A stretch of DNA of 64,000 nucleotides from Mesorhizobium_K marinum (GTDB lineage: Bacteria > Pseudomonadota > Alphaproteobacteria > Rhizobiales > Rhizobiaceae). Position numbers and translations under genes: made by a program. Under the pieces are notes generated by a model. The model made no database searches. It was not told the origin of the DNA and saw nothing but the letters and a program-made list of their open reading frames with translations. The stretch lies in the NCBI RefSeq assembly GCF_040813715.1, contig NZ_JBFOCH010000028.1; one strand, given 5' to 3'. Positions 46,867-57,352 of this stretch are shown one piece after another (position 1 is the first letter of the stretch; every line of letters starts with the position of its first letter).

Positions 46867-48006
46867 ATGAAGTCGCTCGGCAGCATCAGACGATCCTTCG
46901 CACCCTGGAGCGATCCCGGGGCCAAGCCCTACATCTCGTTCGAAAACGTCACCAAGATCTTCGGCGACTTCACCGCGGTCGATGATCTGTCGCTCGACAT
47001 CTTCGAAAAGGAATTCTTCGCGCTGCTCGGCGGCTCCGGCTCCGGCAAGTCGACGCTGCTCAGGATGCTGGCGGGCTTCGACGAGCCGACACGCGGGCGC
47101 ATCCTGCTCGACGGGCAGGACCTGCGCGGCATCCCGCCCTACCGGCGGCCGCTCAACATGATGTTCCAGTCCTACGCGCTGTTCCCGCACATGACGGTGG
47201 AGGCCAATGTCGGCTTCGGCCTCAGGCAGGAGGGCGTGGCGAAAGCCGAGATCGAGGCGCGCGTCGCGGAGATGCTCAAGCTGGTCAAGCTTGAGCAGTT
47301 CGCCAAGCGCAAGCCCCACCAGCTTTCGGGCGGCCAGCGCCAGCGCGTGGCGCTCGCGCGCTCGGTCGCCAAGCGGCCGAAGGTGCTGCTGCTCGACGAG
47401 CCGCTCGGCGCGCTGGACAAGAAGCTGCGCGAGGAGACGCAGTTCGAGCTGATGGACCTCCAGCAGTCGCTCGGCCTCACCTTCATCGTGGTCACCCACG
47501 ACCAGGAGGAGGCGATGACCATGGCCGACCGCATCGCCATCCTTGACAAGGGCAAGCTGATGCAGGTGGCGACCCCGGCAGAGGTCTACGAGGCGCCGGC
47601 GTCGCGCTTCGTCGCCAGCTTCATCGGCAATGTGAACATGTTCGAGGGAAAGGTGGCTGCGCGCGACGCCGGCTCGGCCCGCATCACCGGCGCCTCGGGC
47701 GCCGAAATCCTGGTCGGCAACGCCGGCGACGCGGCCGCCGGCAACACCGTTTCCTTCGCGGTGCGCCCGGAAAAGATCAGGGTGTCCTCGAAACGCCCGG
47801 AGGGCGCCGTCAACGCGCTGGAGGGCGAGGTCTACGACCTTGCCTATCTCGGAGACATGACCGTCTACCACGTGCGGCTGGACGACGGTCAGGTGGTGAA
47901 GGCCAGCGCGCTCAACAGTTCGCGCGCGTCGGACGACCCGCTGACCTGGCACGATCGCGCCTGGATCTCCTTCGCGCCGGACGCCGGCGTGGTCTTGACC
48001 CGGTAG
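46867..48006 (+). CDS. potG: Polyamine ABC transporter, ATP-binding protein
   Basis: A 379-residue importer ATPase. Walker A is GGSGSGKST, the Q-loop MMFQSYALFPHM, the signature LSGGQRQRVALARSVAKRP, Walker B VLLLDEPLGALD and the H-loop VVTHDQEEAMTMA. A C-terminal TOBE domain follows (about residues 290-375, VRPEKIRVS). The 30-residue N-terminal extension before YISFENVTKIFGDF is typical of PotG. It drives putrescine import with PotF, PotH and PotI. The next gene starts 7 bp after its stop. Confidence 0.94.
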   Translation: MKSLGSIRRSFAPWSDPGAKPYISFENVTKIFGDFTAVDDLSLDIFEKEFFALLGGSGSGKSTLLRMLAGFDEPTRGRILLDGQDLRGIPPYRRPLNMMFQSYALFPHMTVEANVGFGLRQEGVAKAEIEARVAEMLKLVKLEQFAKRKPHQLSGGQRQRVALARSVAKRPKVLLLDEPLGALDKKLREETQFELMDLQQSLGLTFIVVTHDQEEAMTMADRIAILDKGKLMQVATPAEVYEAPASRFVASFIGNVNMFEGKVAARDAGSARITGASGAEILVGNAGDAAAGNTVSFAVRPEKIRVSSKRPEGAVNALEGEVYDLAYLGDMTVYHVRLDDGQVVKASALNSSRASDDPLTWHDRAWISFAPDAGVVLTR

Positions 48007-48013
48007 CGCCGCG

Positions 48014-48988
48014 ATGTCCGGGTTCGCCGCTTCGACCGCATCCGCCGACGCCGGCGCCTACGAAGCTCCATCCGTCGCGGGGCGCGCAATCCAGGCGGTG
48101 GTCGGCCGCCTGGTCATCATCGTTCCCTATCTCTGGCTGCTCGTCTTCTTCCTCATCCCGTTCGTCATCGTCTTCAAGATATCGATGTCGCAGACGGCGA
48201 TCGCCATGCCGCCCTACACGCCGGTGCTGGGCTTCGAGGAAGGCCTTTCCGGCTTCTGGAGGCAGCTTGGCGAACTGAACTTCGAAAACTATCTCTGGCT
48301 GACCGACGACCCGCTCTACTTCAACGCCTACGTGTCGAGCGTCTGGATCGCCGGCGTCTCGACGCTGCTGGCGCTGCTGGTCGGATACCCGATCGCCTAC
48401 GGCATGGCGCGAGCGCCGGCCTCGCTGCGGCCGACGCTCCTGATGCTGGTGATCCTGCCGTTCTGGACCTCGTTCCTGATCCGCGTCTATGCCTGGATCG
48501 GCATCCTGAAGCCGGAGGGCCTGCTCAACCAGCTGCTCATCGGCCTCGGCGTGATCGACAGCCCGCTGGTCATCCTCAACACCCACACCGCGATCTTCAT
48601 CGGCATCGTCTATTCCTACCTGCCGTTCATGATCCTGCCGCTCTATTCGTCGCTCGAGAAGATGGACTACTCGCTGATCGAGGCGGCGCAGGACCTGGGC
48701 TGCCCGCCGGTCACGGCGTTCTGGAAGATCACCTTCCCGCTTTCGCTGCCGGGCGTGATCGCCGGCTGCATGCTGGTCTTCATTCCGGCGGTCGGCGAGT
48801 TCGTCATCCCCGACCTGCTCGGCGGCTCGCAGACGCTGATGATCGGCAAGACGTTGTGGAACGAGTTCTTCGCCAACCGCGACTGGCCGGTTTCCTCGGC
48901 CGTCGCCGTGATCCTGCTGCTGCTTCTGATCGTGCCGATCATGATCTTCCAGTCCGCGCAGGCGCGCGCCCAGGAGCAGGGCCGATGA
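48014..48988 (+). CDS. potH: Polyamine ABC transporter, permease PotH
   Basis: A 324-residue inner-membrane permease with six helices; helix 1 is IIVPYLWLLVFFLIPFVIVF. The EAA loop reads EAAQDLGCPPVTAFWKITFP, followed by LPGVIAGCMLVFIPAVGEFV, a hallmark of PotH/PotB. The first about 30 residues are a variable cytoplasmic tail. The stop overlaps the potI start as ATGA, so PotH and PotI are made in equal amounts. Confidence 0.93.
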   Translation: MSGFAASTASADAGAYEAPSVAGRAIQAVVGRLVIIVPYLWLLVFFLIPFVIVFKISMSQTAIAMPPYTPVLGFEEGLSGFWRQLGELNFENYLWLTDDPLYFNAYVSSVWIAGVSTLLALLVGYPIAYGMARAPASLRPTLLMLVILPFWTSFLIRVYAWIGILKPEGLLNQLLIGLGVIDSPLVILNTHTAIFIGIVYSYLPFMILPLYSSLEKMDYSLIEAAQDLGCPPVTAFWKITFPLSLPGVIAGCMLVFIPAVGEFVIPDLLGGSQTLMIGKTLWNEFFANRDWPVSSAVAVILLLLLIVPIMIFQSAQARAQEQGR

Positions 48989-49803
48989 ATCCTACCTGGA
49001 GCCGCTTCAACATCTCGTCGGTCGTGCTCGGCTTTGCCTTCCTCTACCTGCCGATCGTGCTCCTGGTCGTCTTCTCGTTCAACGAATCGAGGCTGGTCAC
49101 GGTCTGGGGCGGTTTCTCGACCAAATGGTACGGCGAACTGTTCCGCAACCAGGGACTGATGGACGCCGCCTGGGTGACGCTGCGCGTCGGCTTCATCTCG
49201 GCGACGGTGGCGACCGTGCTCGGCACGATGGCGGCGCTGACGCTGACCCGCTATACGCGCTTTCGCGGCCGCGTGCTGTTCTCGGGCATGGTGTTTGCGC
49301 CGCTGGTCATGCCGGAGGTGATCACCGGCCTGTCGCTGCTGCTCCTGTTCGTCGCCATCGGGCTCGACCGCGGCTTCCTCACGGTCACGCTCGCGCACAT
49401 CACCTTCACCATGTGCTTTGTCGCAGTCGTCGTGCAGTCGCGGCTGATGAGCTTCGACCGCTCGCTGGAGGAGGCGGCGATGGATCTCGGCGCGCCGCCG
49501 GTCAAAACCTTCTTCCAGGTCACGCTGCCGGTCATCGCGCCGGCCATCGTGTCGGGCTGGATGCTCGCCTTCACGCTGTCGCTCGACGATCTCGTGATCG
49601 CCAGCTTCGCTTCGGGCCCCGGCGCCACCACGCTTCCGATGAAGATCTATTCGCAGGTCCGGCTCGGCGTCACCCCCGAGATCAATGCCGCCTGCACGCT
49701 GATGATCGCCATTGTGGCGATCGGCGTCCTCGCCGCGTCTATCGTCAACAAGCGCCGCGATGTCCAGCGCCAGCGCGACGAGCAGGCCGCCCTGCGCGGG
49801 TAG
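48985..49803 (+). CDS. potI: Polyamine ABC transporter, permease PotI
   Basis: A 272-residue permease with six helices; it starts MNPTWSRFNISSVVLGFAFL, and ends in a basic/Gln-rich tail after the last helix. The EAA loop is EAAMDLGAPPVKTFFQVTLP, and LSLDDLVIASFASGPGATTL is a family hallmark of PotI/PotC. The upstream ATG at 48856 in this frame overlaps potH and is not the start. It is the last gene of potFGHI and converges on the AsmA gene after 13 bp. Confidence 0.93.
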   Translation: MNPTWSRFNISSVVLGFAFLYLPIVLLVVFSFNESRLVTVWGGFSTKWYGELFRNQGLMDAAWVTLRVGFISATVATVLGTMAALTLTRYTRFRGRVLFSGMVFAPLVMPEVITGLSLLLLFVAIGLDRGFLTVTLAHITFTMCFVAVVVQSRLMSFDRSLEEAAMDLGAPPVKTFFQVTLPVIAPAIVSGWMLAFTLSLDDLVIASFASGPGATTLPMKIYSQVRLGVTPEINAACTLMIAIVAIGVLAASIVNKRRDVQRQRDEQAALRG

Positions 49804-49816
49804 GGCAAGCCGCCGT

Positions 49817-51637
49817 CTACTCCTCTCCTGAGAGTGCGCCGGTCGGCGTGACCATCGCCGCGTTCGACGGGCCTTCGATCAGGAACATGGTCGCGGCAGT
49901 CGGGTCGGCTGCGTCCGCGTTTGCCTGCGGTGGTTCCGCCCGGCCCGTCAGCTTCAGGTCGCCGCCGGCCAGCGTCGCGGCGCCGGACAGCGCGATCCTG
50001 TGGAGCGGCGAGCGGATCTCGGCCTTGTCGATCGTCGCGACACCCCGCGACACCAGCGCCTTGATCTCGAGGCCGTCGATCGGGGAATTCCCGGTCTCGA
50101 CGTCGCCGAGCGCAAAGGGCGCGCCGCTCTTCGCCTGGGAAACCAGCGCGTCGAGGTCGATGCCCGGCAGCGCGCCGCGGCCGAAGCTCGCGGTCAACGA
50201 GCCGTCGGCGCGGTCGAGCAGCGCCTTCCAGTTCTCGCCGGCGCCCTTGAGGATCAGCGACACGGTGCCGCGGCCGCTCGGTGCCAGCCATGTCATGCCG
50301 GCCGCCGCGCTGAAAGCAGCGCCGTCGATATCGGTGGCGAGCAGCCGCATCTCGACCTGCTCGCCCATCGCCTTGCGGTCGAAGCGCAGCCCGGCCTGAA
50401 GGGTACCGCCGAGCGCGGCTGCGTCGGAGATGTCGATCGCCGCGGTGCCTTCGTCAACGCGGGCGGTAGCAGCCAGGTTGGCGAGCGTCACGGCGCCGGC
50501 CGTCGCACGCGCGGCCGAAAGCCTGAGGTCGAGGTTGAGCCGGCTGGCGAAATCCGCGTCGATCGCGCCCGGTCCGTCGCCGGCCCATGGGTCGAATGGC
50601 GTGAACGCCGACAGGAAAGCGCCGAGGTCGAGCGTCTCGAAGGCGAGGGTGCCGGAGACTTTCGGCGCCTTGCCGCCCAGCAGCAGGTCGATCGCGCCGT
50701 GCGCCGGCTCGCCGTCGAGCGTGATGGAGGCGTCCTCGAGGCGGATGCGCGCGCGGTCGCCCATGACGCGGCTTTCCACCGCGATCGACCCGACGGCCGC
50801 CCCCAGCGGGCTCTCGGTCCTGGACCAGTCGAACACCTTGCGGATCGCCGGCGCCGAAAAGCGCGCCTGGCCCTCGGCAAAGGGGTTGTCGCCGAGATTG
50901 GCGGTGCCGTCGAAGGACAGGTTGGCCGGGGCCGACGTCAGGCTGAGCGTCGCCGGCGTCGCAGCGCCGCCGAACAGCAGCAGCGGACTGGCCGACGACA
51001 GCTCGAGCTTGAATGCTTCTCCCCTCAGGAGGCCGCTCGCCGTCAGGCTGGCGCGGCCGTTCAGCCTGGCCCAGCCGAGCGTGCCGCTGAGGTCGTTGGC
51101 AAGCTCCGCCTCCGCGCCGCCGGAAACGCCGACGACCGTTCCGTCGGAAAACTCGACCACGCCGAAATCGTCGGCCGGAAGGCGCGCAGCATCGGGGGCG
51201 GTCGGGTTCTCGGCGACGATCTCGCGGGCCGTGTCGAGCGCCCGCGCGATCCGTCCCCCGCGCGGCAGCGCGATCGACGGCTCATCGTCCTCGATGCGGA
51301 TCGTCGGGCCGATGAAGCGCGTCCTGGTGAAGTCGATGTCGCCCCCGAGAGCCGCCAGCGCCGACAATTCGATCTCGACGCGCCGGGCGGTGAGCACGGG
51401 GCCACCGCCCGGTTGCGATAGCGTCACATTGCTCAGATTGGCCTGCAGGTCCGGCCAGAAGCTGATCTCGGGCGCGGCGCCGATGCGCACGTCGAACCCG
51501 CTCCACTCGCTCATCTCTTCGGCGATCCGGTCGCCGACCAGCTGCGTCGAGGCCGCATAGGGCAGGACGATGGCCGTCGCGGCGGCAAGTCCCGCGGCGA
51601 TGGCGATGGTCCAGACAATGCGCCGCGGCAAGGGCAT
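49817..51637 (-). CDS. AsmA family protein
   Basis: A 606-residue AsmA-like protein with one N-terminal membrane helix (RIVWTIAIAAGLAAATAIVL) and a long periplasmic region of beta-strand repeats. The N-terminal LVGDRIAEEMSEWSGFDVRI and the C-terminal AEIRSPLHRIALSGAATLAGGDLKLTGRAEP segment (shown here as parts) match AsmA. These proteins are bridge-like lipid-transfer components linked to outer membrane lipid homeostasis. It converges on potI. No operon partner is seen. The last residues after LTGRAEPP are low-complexity. Confidence 0.82.
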   Translation of the reverse strand: MPLPRRIVWTIAIAAGLAAATAIVLPYAASTQLVGDRIAEEMSEWSGFDVRIGAAPEISFWPDLQANLSNVTLSQPGGGPVLTARRVEIELSALAALGGDIDFTRTRFIGPTIRIEDDEPSIALPRGGRIARALDTAREIVAENPTAPDAARLPADDFGVVEFSDGTVVGVSGGAEAELANDLSGTLGWARLNGRASLTASGLLRGEAFKLELSSASPLLLFGGAATPATLSLTSAPANLSFDGTANLGDNPFAEGQARFSAPAIRKVFDWSRTESPLGAAVGSIAVESRVMGDRARIRLEDASITLDGEPAHGAIDLLLGGKAPKVSGTLAFETLDLGAFLSAFTPFDPWAGDGPGAIDADFASRLNLDLRLSAARATAGAVTLANLAATARVDEGTAAIDISDAAALGGTLQAGLRFDRKAMGEQVEMRLLATDIDGAAFSAAAGMTWLAPSGRGTVSLILKGAGENWKALLDRADGSLTASFGRGALPGIDLDALVSQAKSGAPFALGDVETGNSPIDGLEIKALVSRGVATIDKAEIRSPLHRIALSGAATLAGGDLKLTGRAEPPQANADAADPTAATMFLIEGPSNAAMVTPTGALSGEE

Positions 51638-51892
51638 CCTGATCGGTCAGCTCCGTTTCGATTGCCGGCGGGGCGTCGGTGCGCAGGTCCATGGCCGGAA
51701 GGGCCGGGGCGCGCCCGATGGCCCGATTCGGGCGGCTTGCCGCTTCCATCCCACCATCGTCCGCTCCCGTCAAACCCGGGCGAATCCAATGCGGCGTGGC
51801 CAGGATAATCCCCGACTCGCCTCGCCGGCGCATCTTGCCCTCACGGAAGGCCATATGCAAAAAGGTCCGCGCTCATAGATGGGGAGGAAAAG

Positions 51893-53851
<1,959 letters not shown>

Positions 53852-53979
53852 ACCGCCGGAAATCCGCGGAAATCATGGTTAGCGAAGTGTGACCGGCGAA
53901 TTTACCTAGATTTCACAGGTGGTACACATTCGTAAACATTTTTCGGGTCCGGTAAGGATTTGTTAAGGCCCCCGCGTCG

Positions 53980-54102
53980 ATAGTCGGGACAACTTGAAGG
54001 GAGAAATCCCGCTCCTCTTGATCCCCCGAGGAGGCGACATTCGCTCAAGCCCGTTGTCACAGCAATCAACACTTTTCAGGCGCCCCTCCAGGCGCCTTTT
54101 TT
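53980..54102 (+). ncRNA. Candidate trans-acting sRNA with intrinsic terminator
   Basis: Three hairpins follow each other in a 302-bp region without a credible gene. First, GGGA-GAAA-TCCC (53999-54010) with a GNRA tetraloop; second, CTCCTC (54012-54017) with GAGGAG (54028-54033); third, AGGCGCC (54078-54084) with GGCGCCT (54091-54097), followed by six T (54097-54102), a Rho-independent terminator for the plus strand. The terminator is about 230 bp after the acetoacetyl-CoA synthetase stop, too far for a usual 3' end. The 5' end is a guess. An ORF from TTG at 53994 crosses the terminator and is probably not real. Confidence 0.45.
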
Positions 54103-54153
54103 CTTGCGGGAAAGCTTGCGTTGCTTTGCAGGGCGCGGACTGCGCGGTGACCG

Positions 54154-55845
54154 TTAGAGTGTCGCCTCTCGGTCGCGGGCCAGCGCCCCCGACAGCACCA
54201 GCACCGGGATGAGCGCGGTCAGCATGATGACGATGGCGGCCGCCGCGCCGTCCTGCGGCGCGCCGCGCGAGGCGTTCTCGTAGACGTGGGTCGCCAGGGT
54301 CGAGAAGCCGAAGGGCCGCAGCAGGATGGTCGCCGACAACTCCTTGGCTGTGTCGACGAAGACCAGCACCGCCGCGGTGAGGATCGCCGGCTTGAGAAGC
54401 GGCAGCAGCACGGAGACCGCGCTCTGGCCCGGCGTGCGGCCGAGGCTGCGCGCGGCTTCGTCGATGTTGCGGGGCAGCTTGTCCAGGCCCGAACGGATCG
54501 CGCCCTCGGCGAGCGCCACGAAGCGGATCGTGCAGGCGAGCACGATGCCTGCCGCCGAACCGGTCAGCAGAAGCCCCGTCGACACGTCGAACTGTGCGCG
54601 CATGAAGGCGTCGATGCCGTTGTCGAAGCGCGCCAGCACGAACAGCAGCCCAAGCCCAAGTATGCCGCCCGGCAGTGCATAGCCGATCGAGGCCAGCCTG
54701 ACGGTCGCCGTCATCCCCGGGGACCGCACAAGCCTGACCGCGTTCAGCAGGAACAGAGCCAGCGTGACCGTGAGCAAGGCCGTCGATCCGGCCGTGACCA
54801 GGCTGTTCAGGAAGGCATCGGCCAGGTCGGGCGAGCGGAACTGGTCGAGACGCCTCAGTGCGTAGGAGCCGAACACCAGAGCGGGGATGCCGAAACCGAG
54901 CAGCACGGGCAGGGCGGTCAGCAGCGTCGCCAGCATCCGCCAGGCGCCTTTCAGCGCCAAGCGCGGCGGCTGCGCCTTCATGTGGGTGGCGCGCCCGGTA
55001 TGGAAGCGGCGTCGGCTGCGCGCCCAGCTTTCCGCACCGAGGATGGCGAAGACCAGGAGCAGCATGATCAGCGCGATCTGGGCGCCGCCCTCGAGGCTGC
55101 CGCGCGCCAGCCACGTCTGGTAGACTGCGACGGTCAGTGTCCTGACGCCGAGATATTCGGCGGCGCCGATGTCGTTGATCGTCTCCATCAGCACCAGCGC
55201 CACGCCGGCGACGATCGCCGGGCGCGCCACCGGGAGCAGCACGCGCCAGAACACCTTGGCCGGCCGCGCGCCGAGCGTGCGGGCGACGTCGGCGATGTTC
55301 CTGCCCTGCATCAGGAAGACGATGCGGGTCGTCAGGTAGACATAGGGATAGAGCACGGACGACAGCACCAGCGCACAGCCGGTCGTCGAGCGGATGTCGG
55401 GGAACCAGTAGTCGCGCGCCGTCTGAAAGCCGAACGCAGCGCGCACCAGGCCCTGCACCGGCCCGGAATAGTCGAAAAACTCGCCGAAGGCGTAGGCCGC
55501 GAGGTAGGAGGGCACGGCGAGCGGCAGCACCAGTGCCCAGGACAGCGTGCGCCGCAGCGGAAATTCGTAGGCGACGACCACCCAGGCGGAAGCGACGCCG
55601 GCGACGCCGGTGCCGACCGCAACCATCGCCATCAGCGCCAGCGTTGTGAGGCTCGCGCCCGGCAGCACGTTGCGCAACAGGTGCGGCCAGTCCTCGCCGG
55701 TTCCCGACAGCGCCACATAGGCGAGCGAAACCATCGGCATCAGCACCACGGCCGAGACCGCGAACGCCACGAACGTCAGCCAGGCGTGGTGCGGGTGCCG
55801 TGCGGCACGCGCCAGCGGCCGTGCCGGGGGTCCGGCCGGCGCCAT
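54154..55845 (-). CDS. fbpB: Iron(III) ABC transporter, fused permease (FbpB/SfuB type)
   Basis: A 563-residue permease with about 12 helices forming two homologous halves, as in FbpB/SfuB. Each half has an EAA loop: ARTLGARPAKVFWRVLLP and DEAARSLGRTPGQSAVSVLL. AAYAFGEFFDYSGPVQ and DIGAAEYLGVRTL are also typical. ATG at 55845 is chosen; GTG at 55857 and TTG at 55893 are possible. It lies 139 bp after the binding-protein gene with a hairpin between. No ATPase gene (fbpC) follows; the next gene on this strand is absent, so the ATPase must lie elsewhere. Confidence 0.88.
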   Translation of the reverse strand: MAPAGPPARPLARAARHPHHAWLTFVAFAVSAVVLMPMVSLAYVALSGTGEDWPHLLRNVLPGASLTTLALMAMVAVGTGVAGVASAWVVVAYEFPLRRTLSWALVLPLAVPSYLAAYAFGEFFDYSGPVQGLVRAAFGFQTARDYWFPDIRSTTGCALVLSSVLYPYVYLTTRIVFLMQGRNIADVARTLGARPAKVFWRVLLPVARPAIVAGVALVLMETINDIGAAEYLGVRTLTVAVYQTWLARGSLEGGAQIALIMLLLVFAILGAESWARSRRRFHTGRATHMKAQPPRLALKGAWRMLATLLTALPVLLGFGIPALVFGSYALRRLDQFRSPDLADAFLNSLVTAGSTALLTVTLALFLLNAVRLVRSPGMTATVRLASIGYALPGGILGLGLLFVLARFDNGIDAFMRAQFDVSTGLLLTGSAAGIVLACTIRFVALAEGAIRSGLDKLPRNIDEAARSLGRTPGQSAVSVLLPLLKPAILTAAVLVFVDTAKELSATILLRPFGFSTLATHVYENASRGAPQDGAAAAIVIMLTALIPVLVLSGALARDREATL

Positions 55846-55900
55846 GCTCGCGTTCACACCCTGCGCCCCTGCCAAGATCGAGTTCGTCCCCAATGGAAAT

Positions 55901-55926
55901 GCCGGGCCGCCCCCTGGCAGCCCGGC
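55901..55926 (-). terminator. Hairpin between iron-binding-protein and permease genes
   Basis: GCCGGGC (55901-55907) pairs with GCCCGGC (55920-55926) over a 12-base loop, in the 139-bp gap after the binding-protein stop. No T-run follows on the minus strand. It probably protects the 3' end of the upstream message or reduces read-through into the permease gene, as after potF and ugpB. Confidence 0.45.
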
Positions 55927-55984
55927 CTGGATGTCGTCGTAGCCGCCCGGAACCGATCCTCGGCCCGCTGCGGCTGCGAAGCTA

Positions 55985-57019
55985 TTAGGACGACGGACCG
56001 TCGTCGAGCCCGACCCGGTCGACCATCTCCGATGCCTCCTTGCGGTGGCTGGCGATCTCGGCGAGCGGCAGCGTGTCGGCGTCGAGCGTCCCGAAGGACT
56101 TCACCATCTCGGACGGCTCAAGCCCGGGCTCCACCGGATATTCGAAGTTCTTCTCGGCGTAGACCTGCTGCGCCTTGTGGCTGGCCAGGAACTGGATGAG
56201 CTTGACGGCATTGTCGCGGTTGGGCGCATTCCTGGCGAGCGCGATGCCCGAGATGTTGACGTGCGTCTTGCCGTTCTCGAAGGTCGGGAAGAGCACGTTG
56301 ATGGCGTTGCCCCATTCCTTCTCCTTCGGGTCCTTCTCGTTGGTGCGCATCAGCCCGACATAGTAGGTGTTGCCGATCGCGATGTCGCACTGGCCGGCGA
56401 CGATGGCGCCCGCCTGCGGACGGTCGCCGCCGTCCGGCTTGCGGCCGAGATTGGCCTTCAGGCCCTTAAGCCATTCCTCGCTCTTCTCTGGCCCCCAATG
56501 GGCGATCGCCGCCGAGATCAGGGCGAGATTGTAGTCGTGCTGGCCCGAGCGCATGCACAGCTTGCCCTTCCACTTGGGATCGGCGAGATCGGCATAGGTG
56601 ATCGCCGTGTCCTTCACGCGGTCCTTGGAGGCATAGACCACGCGGGCACGCTTGGTCAGGCCGAACCAGTGTCCTTCGGGATCGCGGTATTCTTCCGGCA
56701 GCAGCGCGTTCACCGTCTGGTCGTCGAGCGCCTGCGTGATGCCGGCTTCCTTGGCCTTGGTCAGGCGGGCGATGTCGACCGTCATGATGACGTCGGCCGG
56801 CGAGTTCTGCCCTTCCGCCGCGATGCGCTCCTCAAGGCCCTTGTCGAGGAACAGCACCTGCGTCTTGATCCCCGTCTCGGCCGTGAAGGCGTCGAGCACC
56901 GGCTGGATCAGTTCCGGCTGGCGATAGGTGTAGATGTTGACGCTGCCGTCCGCGTAGGCGGTGCCGGAAAACACCGTGGCCAGCGCGAGGGCTGCCACGA
57001 AATTCGTCCAGAGTGTCAT
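55985..57019 (-). CDS. fbpA: Iron(III) ABC transporter, substrate-binding protein (FbpA/IdiA type)
   Basis: A 344-residue transferrin-like ferric-binding protein of family 1. The signal peptide is MTLWTNFVAALALATVFSGT then AYA; the mature part begins DGSVNIYTYRQPELIQPVLD. The two adjacent iron-ligand tyrosines are present in AIGNTYYVGLM, and ADVIMTVDIARL and WFGLTKRARVVYA are family segments. ATG at 57019 is chosen over upstream ATGs (57037, 57067) because AGGAGAAACACA precedes it. It heads fbpA-fbpB and its upstream region holds RirA- and Irr-type boxes, consistent with induction by iron limitation. Confidence 0.92.
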   Translation of the reverse strand: MTLWTNFVAALALATVFSGTAYADGSVNIYTYRQPELIQPVLDAFTAETGIKTQVLFLDKGLEERIAAEGQNSPADVIMTVDIARLTKAKEAGITQALDDQTVNALLPEEYRDPEGHWFGLTKRARVVYASKDRVKDTAITYADLADPKWKGKLCMRSGQHDYNLALISAAIAHWGPEKSEEWLKGLKANLGRKPDGGDRPQAGAIVAGQCDIAIGNTYYVGLMRTNEKDPKEKEWGNAINVLFPTFENGKTHVNISGIALARNAPNRDNAVKLIQFLASHKAQQVYAEKNFEYPVEPGLEPSEMVKSFGTLDADTLPLAEIASHRKEASEMVDRVGLDDGPSS

Positions 57020-57112
57020 TGTGTTTCTCCTGGCCATCGAGGGTCTCGGTGCGGCGCGTCGCTGCACGGCATTCGCTGTTCTGGAGACAGAACGCGCCCT
57101 CTATCTTAAATC

Positions 57113-57127
57113 TGACTAATCTCGTCA
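57113..57127. promoter_or_regulatory. RirA-type iron-responsive operator (IRO box)
   Basis: TGACTAATCTCGTCA fits the IRO consensus TGA-N9-TCA exactly and lies 94 to 108 bp upstream of the fbpA start. RirA is the rhizobial Fe-S Rrf2 repressor that shuts iron-uptake genes when iron is plentiful, so placement before an iron importer is coherent. Confidence 0.7.
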
Positions 57128-57163
57128 AGATAAATTCGAGAAAAATCGACAGGAAATCAATAG

Positions 57164-57180
57164 TTTAGAACGGTTCTAAA
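57164..57180. promoter_or_regulatory. Irr-type iron control element (ICE box)
   Basis: TTTAGAACGGTTCTAAA is a perfect 7-3-7 palindrome identical to the ICE consensus TTTAGAA-N3-TTCTAAA bound by Irr. It lies 36 bp upstream of the RirA box (centre to centre about 52 bp) and about 145 bp from the fbpA start, a position that would suit activation under low iron. Confidence 0.75.
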
Positions 57181-57352
57181 GTGGAGATGCATGGAATAGA
57201 TTTTGGCGGGGGCATTGATGCCGGGCGCGGATTTTCGCNCCCGGTGGCGATCGCCCAACATGCCGTTGCAGGTCCTCGCGGCCGGCAGCCATCCGAAGTT
57301 CAGCCGTTGAACGGCTGAGCCTCGCACCAGCTCTTGCTGGGTGAAGCTCCGC
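57181..57352. other. Spacer between the iron importer promoter and the kinase gene
   Basis: A single N at 57239 has no flanking duplicate, so it may be an ambiguous base or a small real gap. A hairpin CAGCCGTT-G-AACGGCTG at 57301-57317 follows the kinase stop on the minus strand by about 35 bp and may mark its 3' end, although no T-run is present. No gene is seen. Confidence 0.45.

Noticed and set aside
53994..54212. A 72-codon frame starting with TTG
   Set aside because: It runs through a strong intrinsic terminator, lacks a clear ribosome-binding site and covers conserved-looking RNA hairpins.
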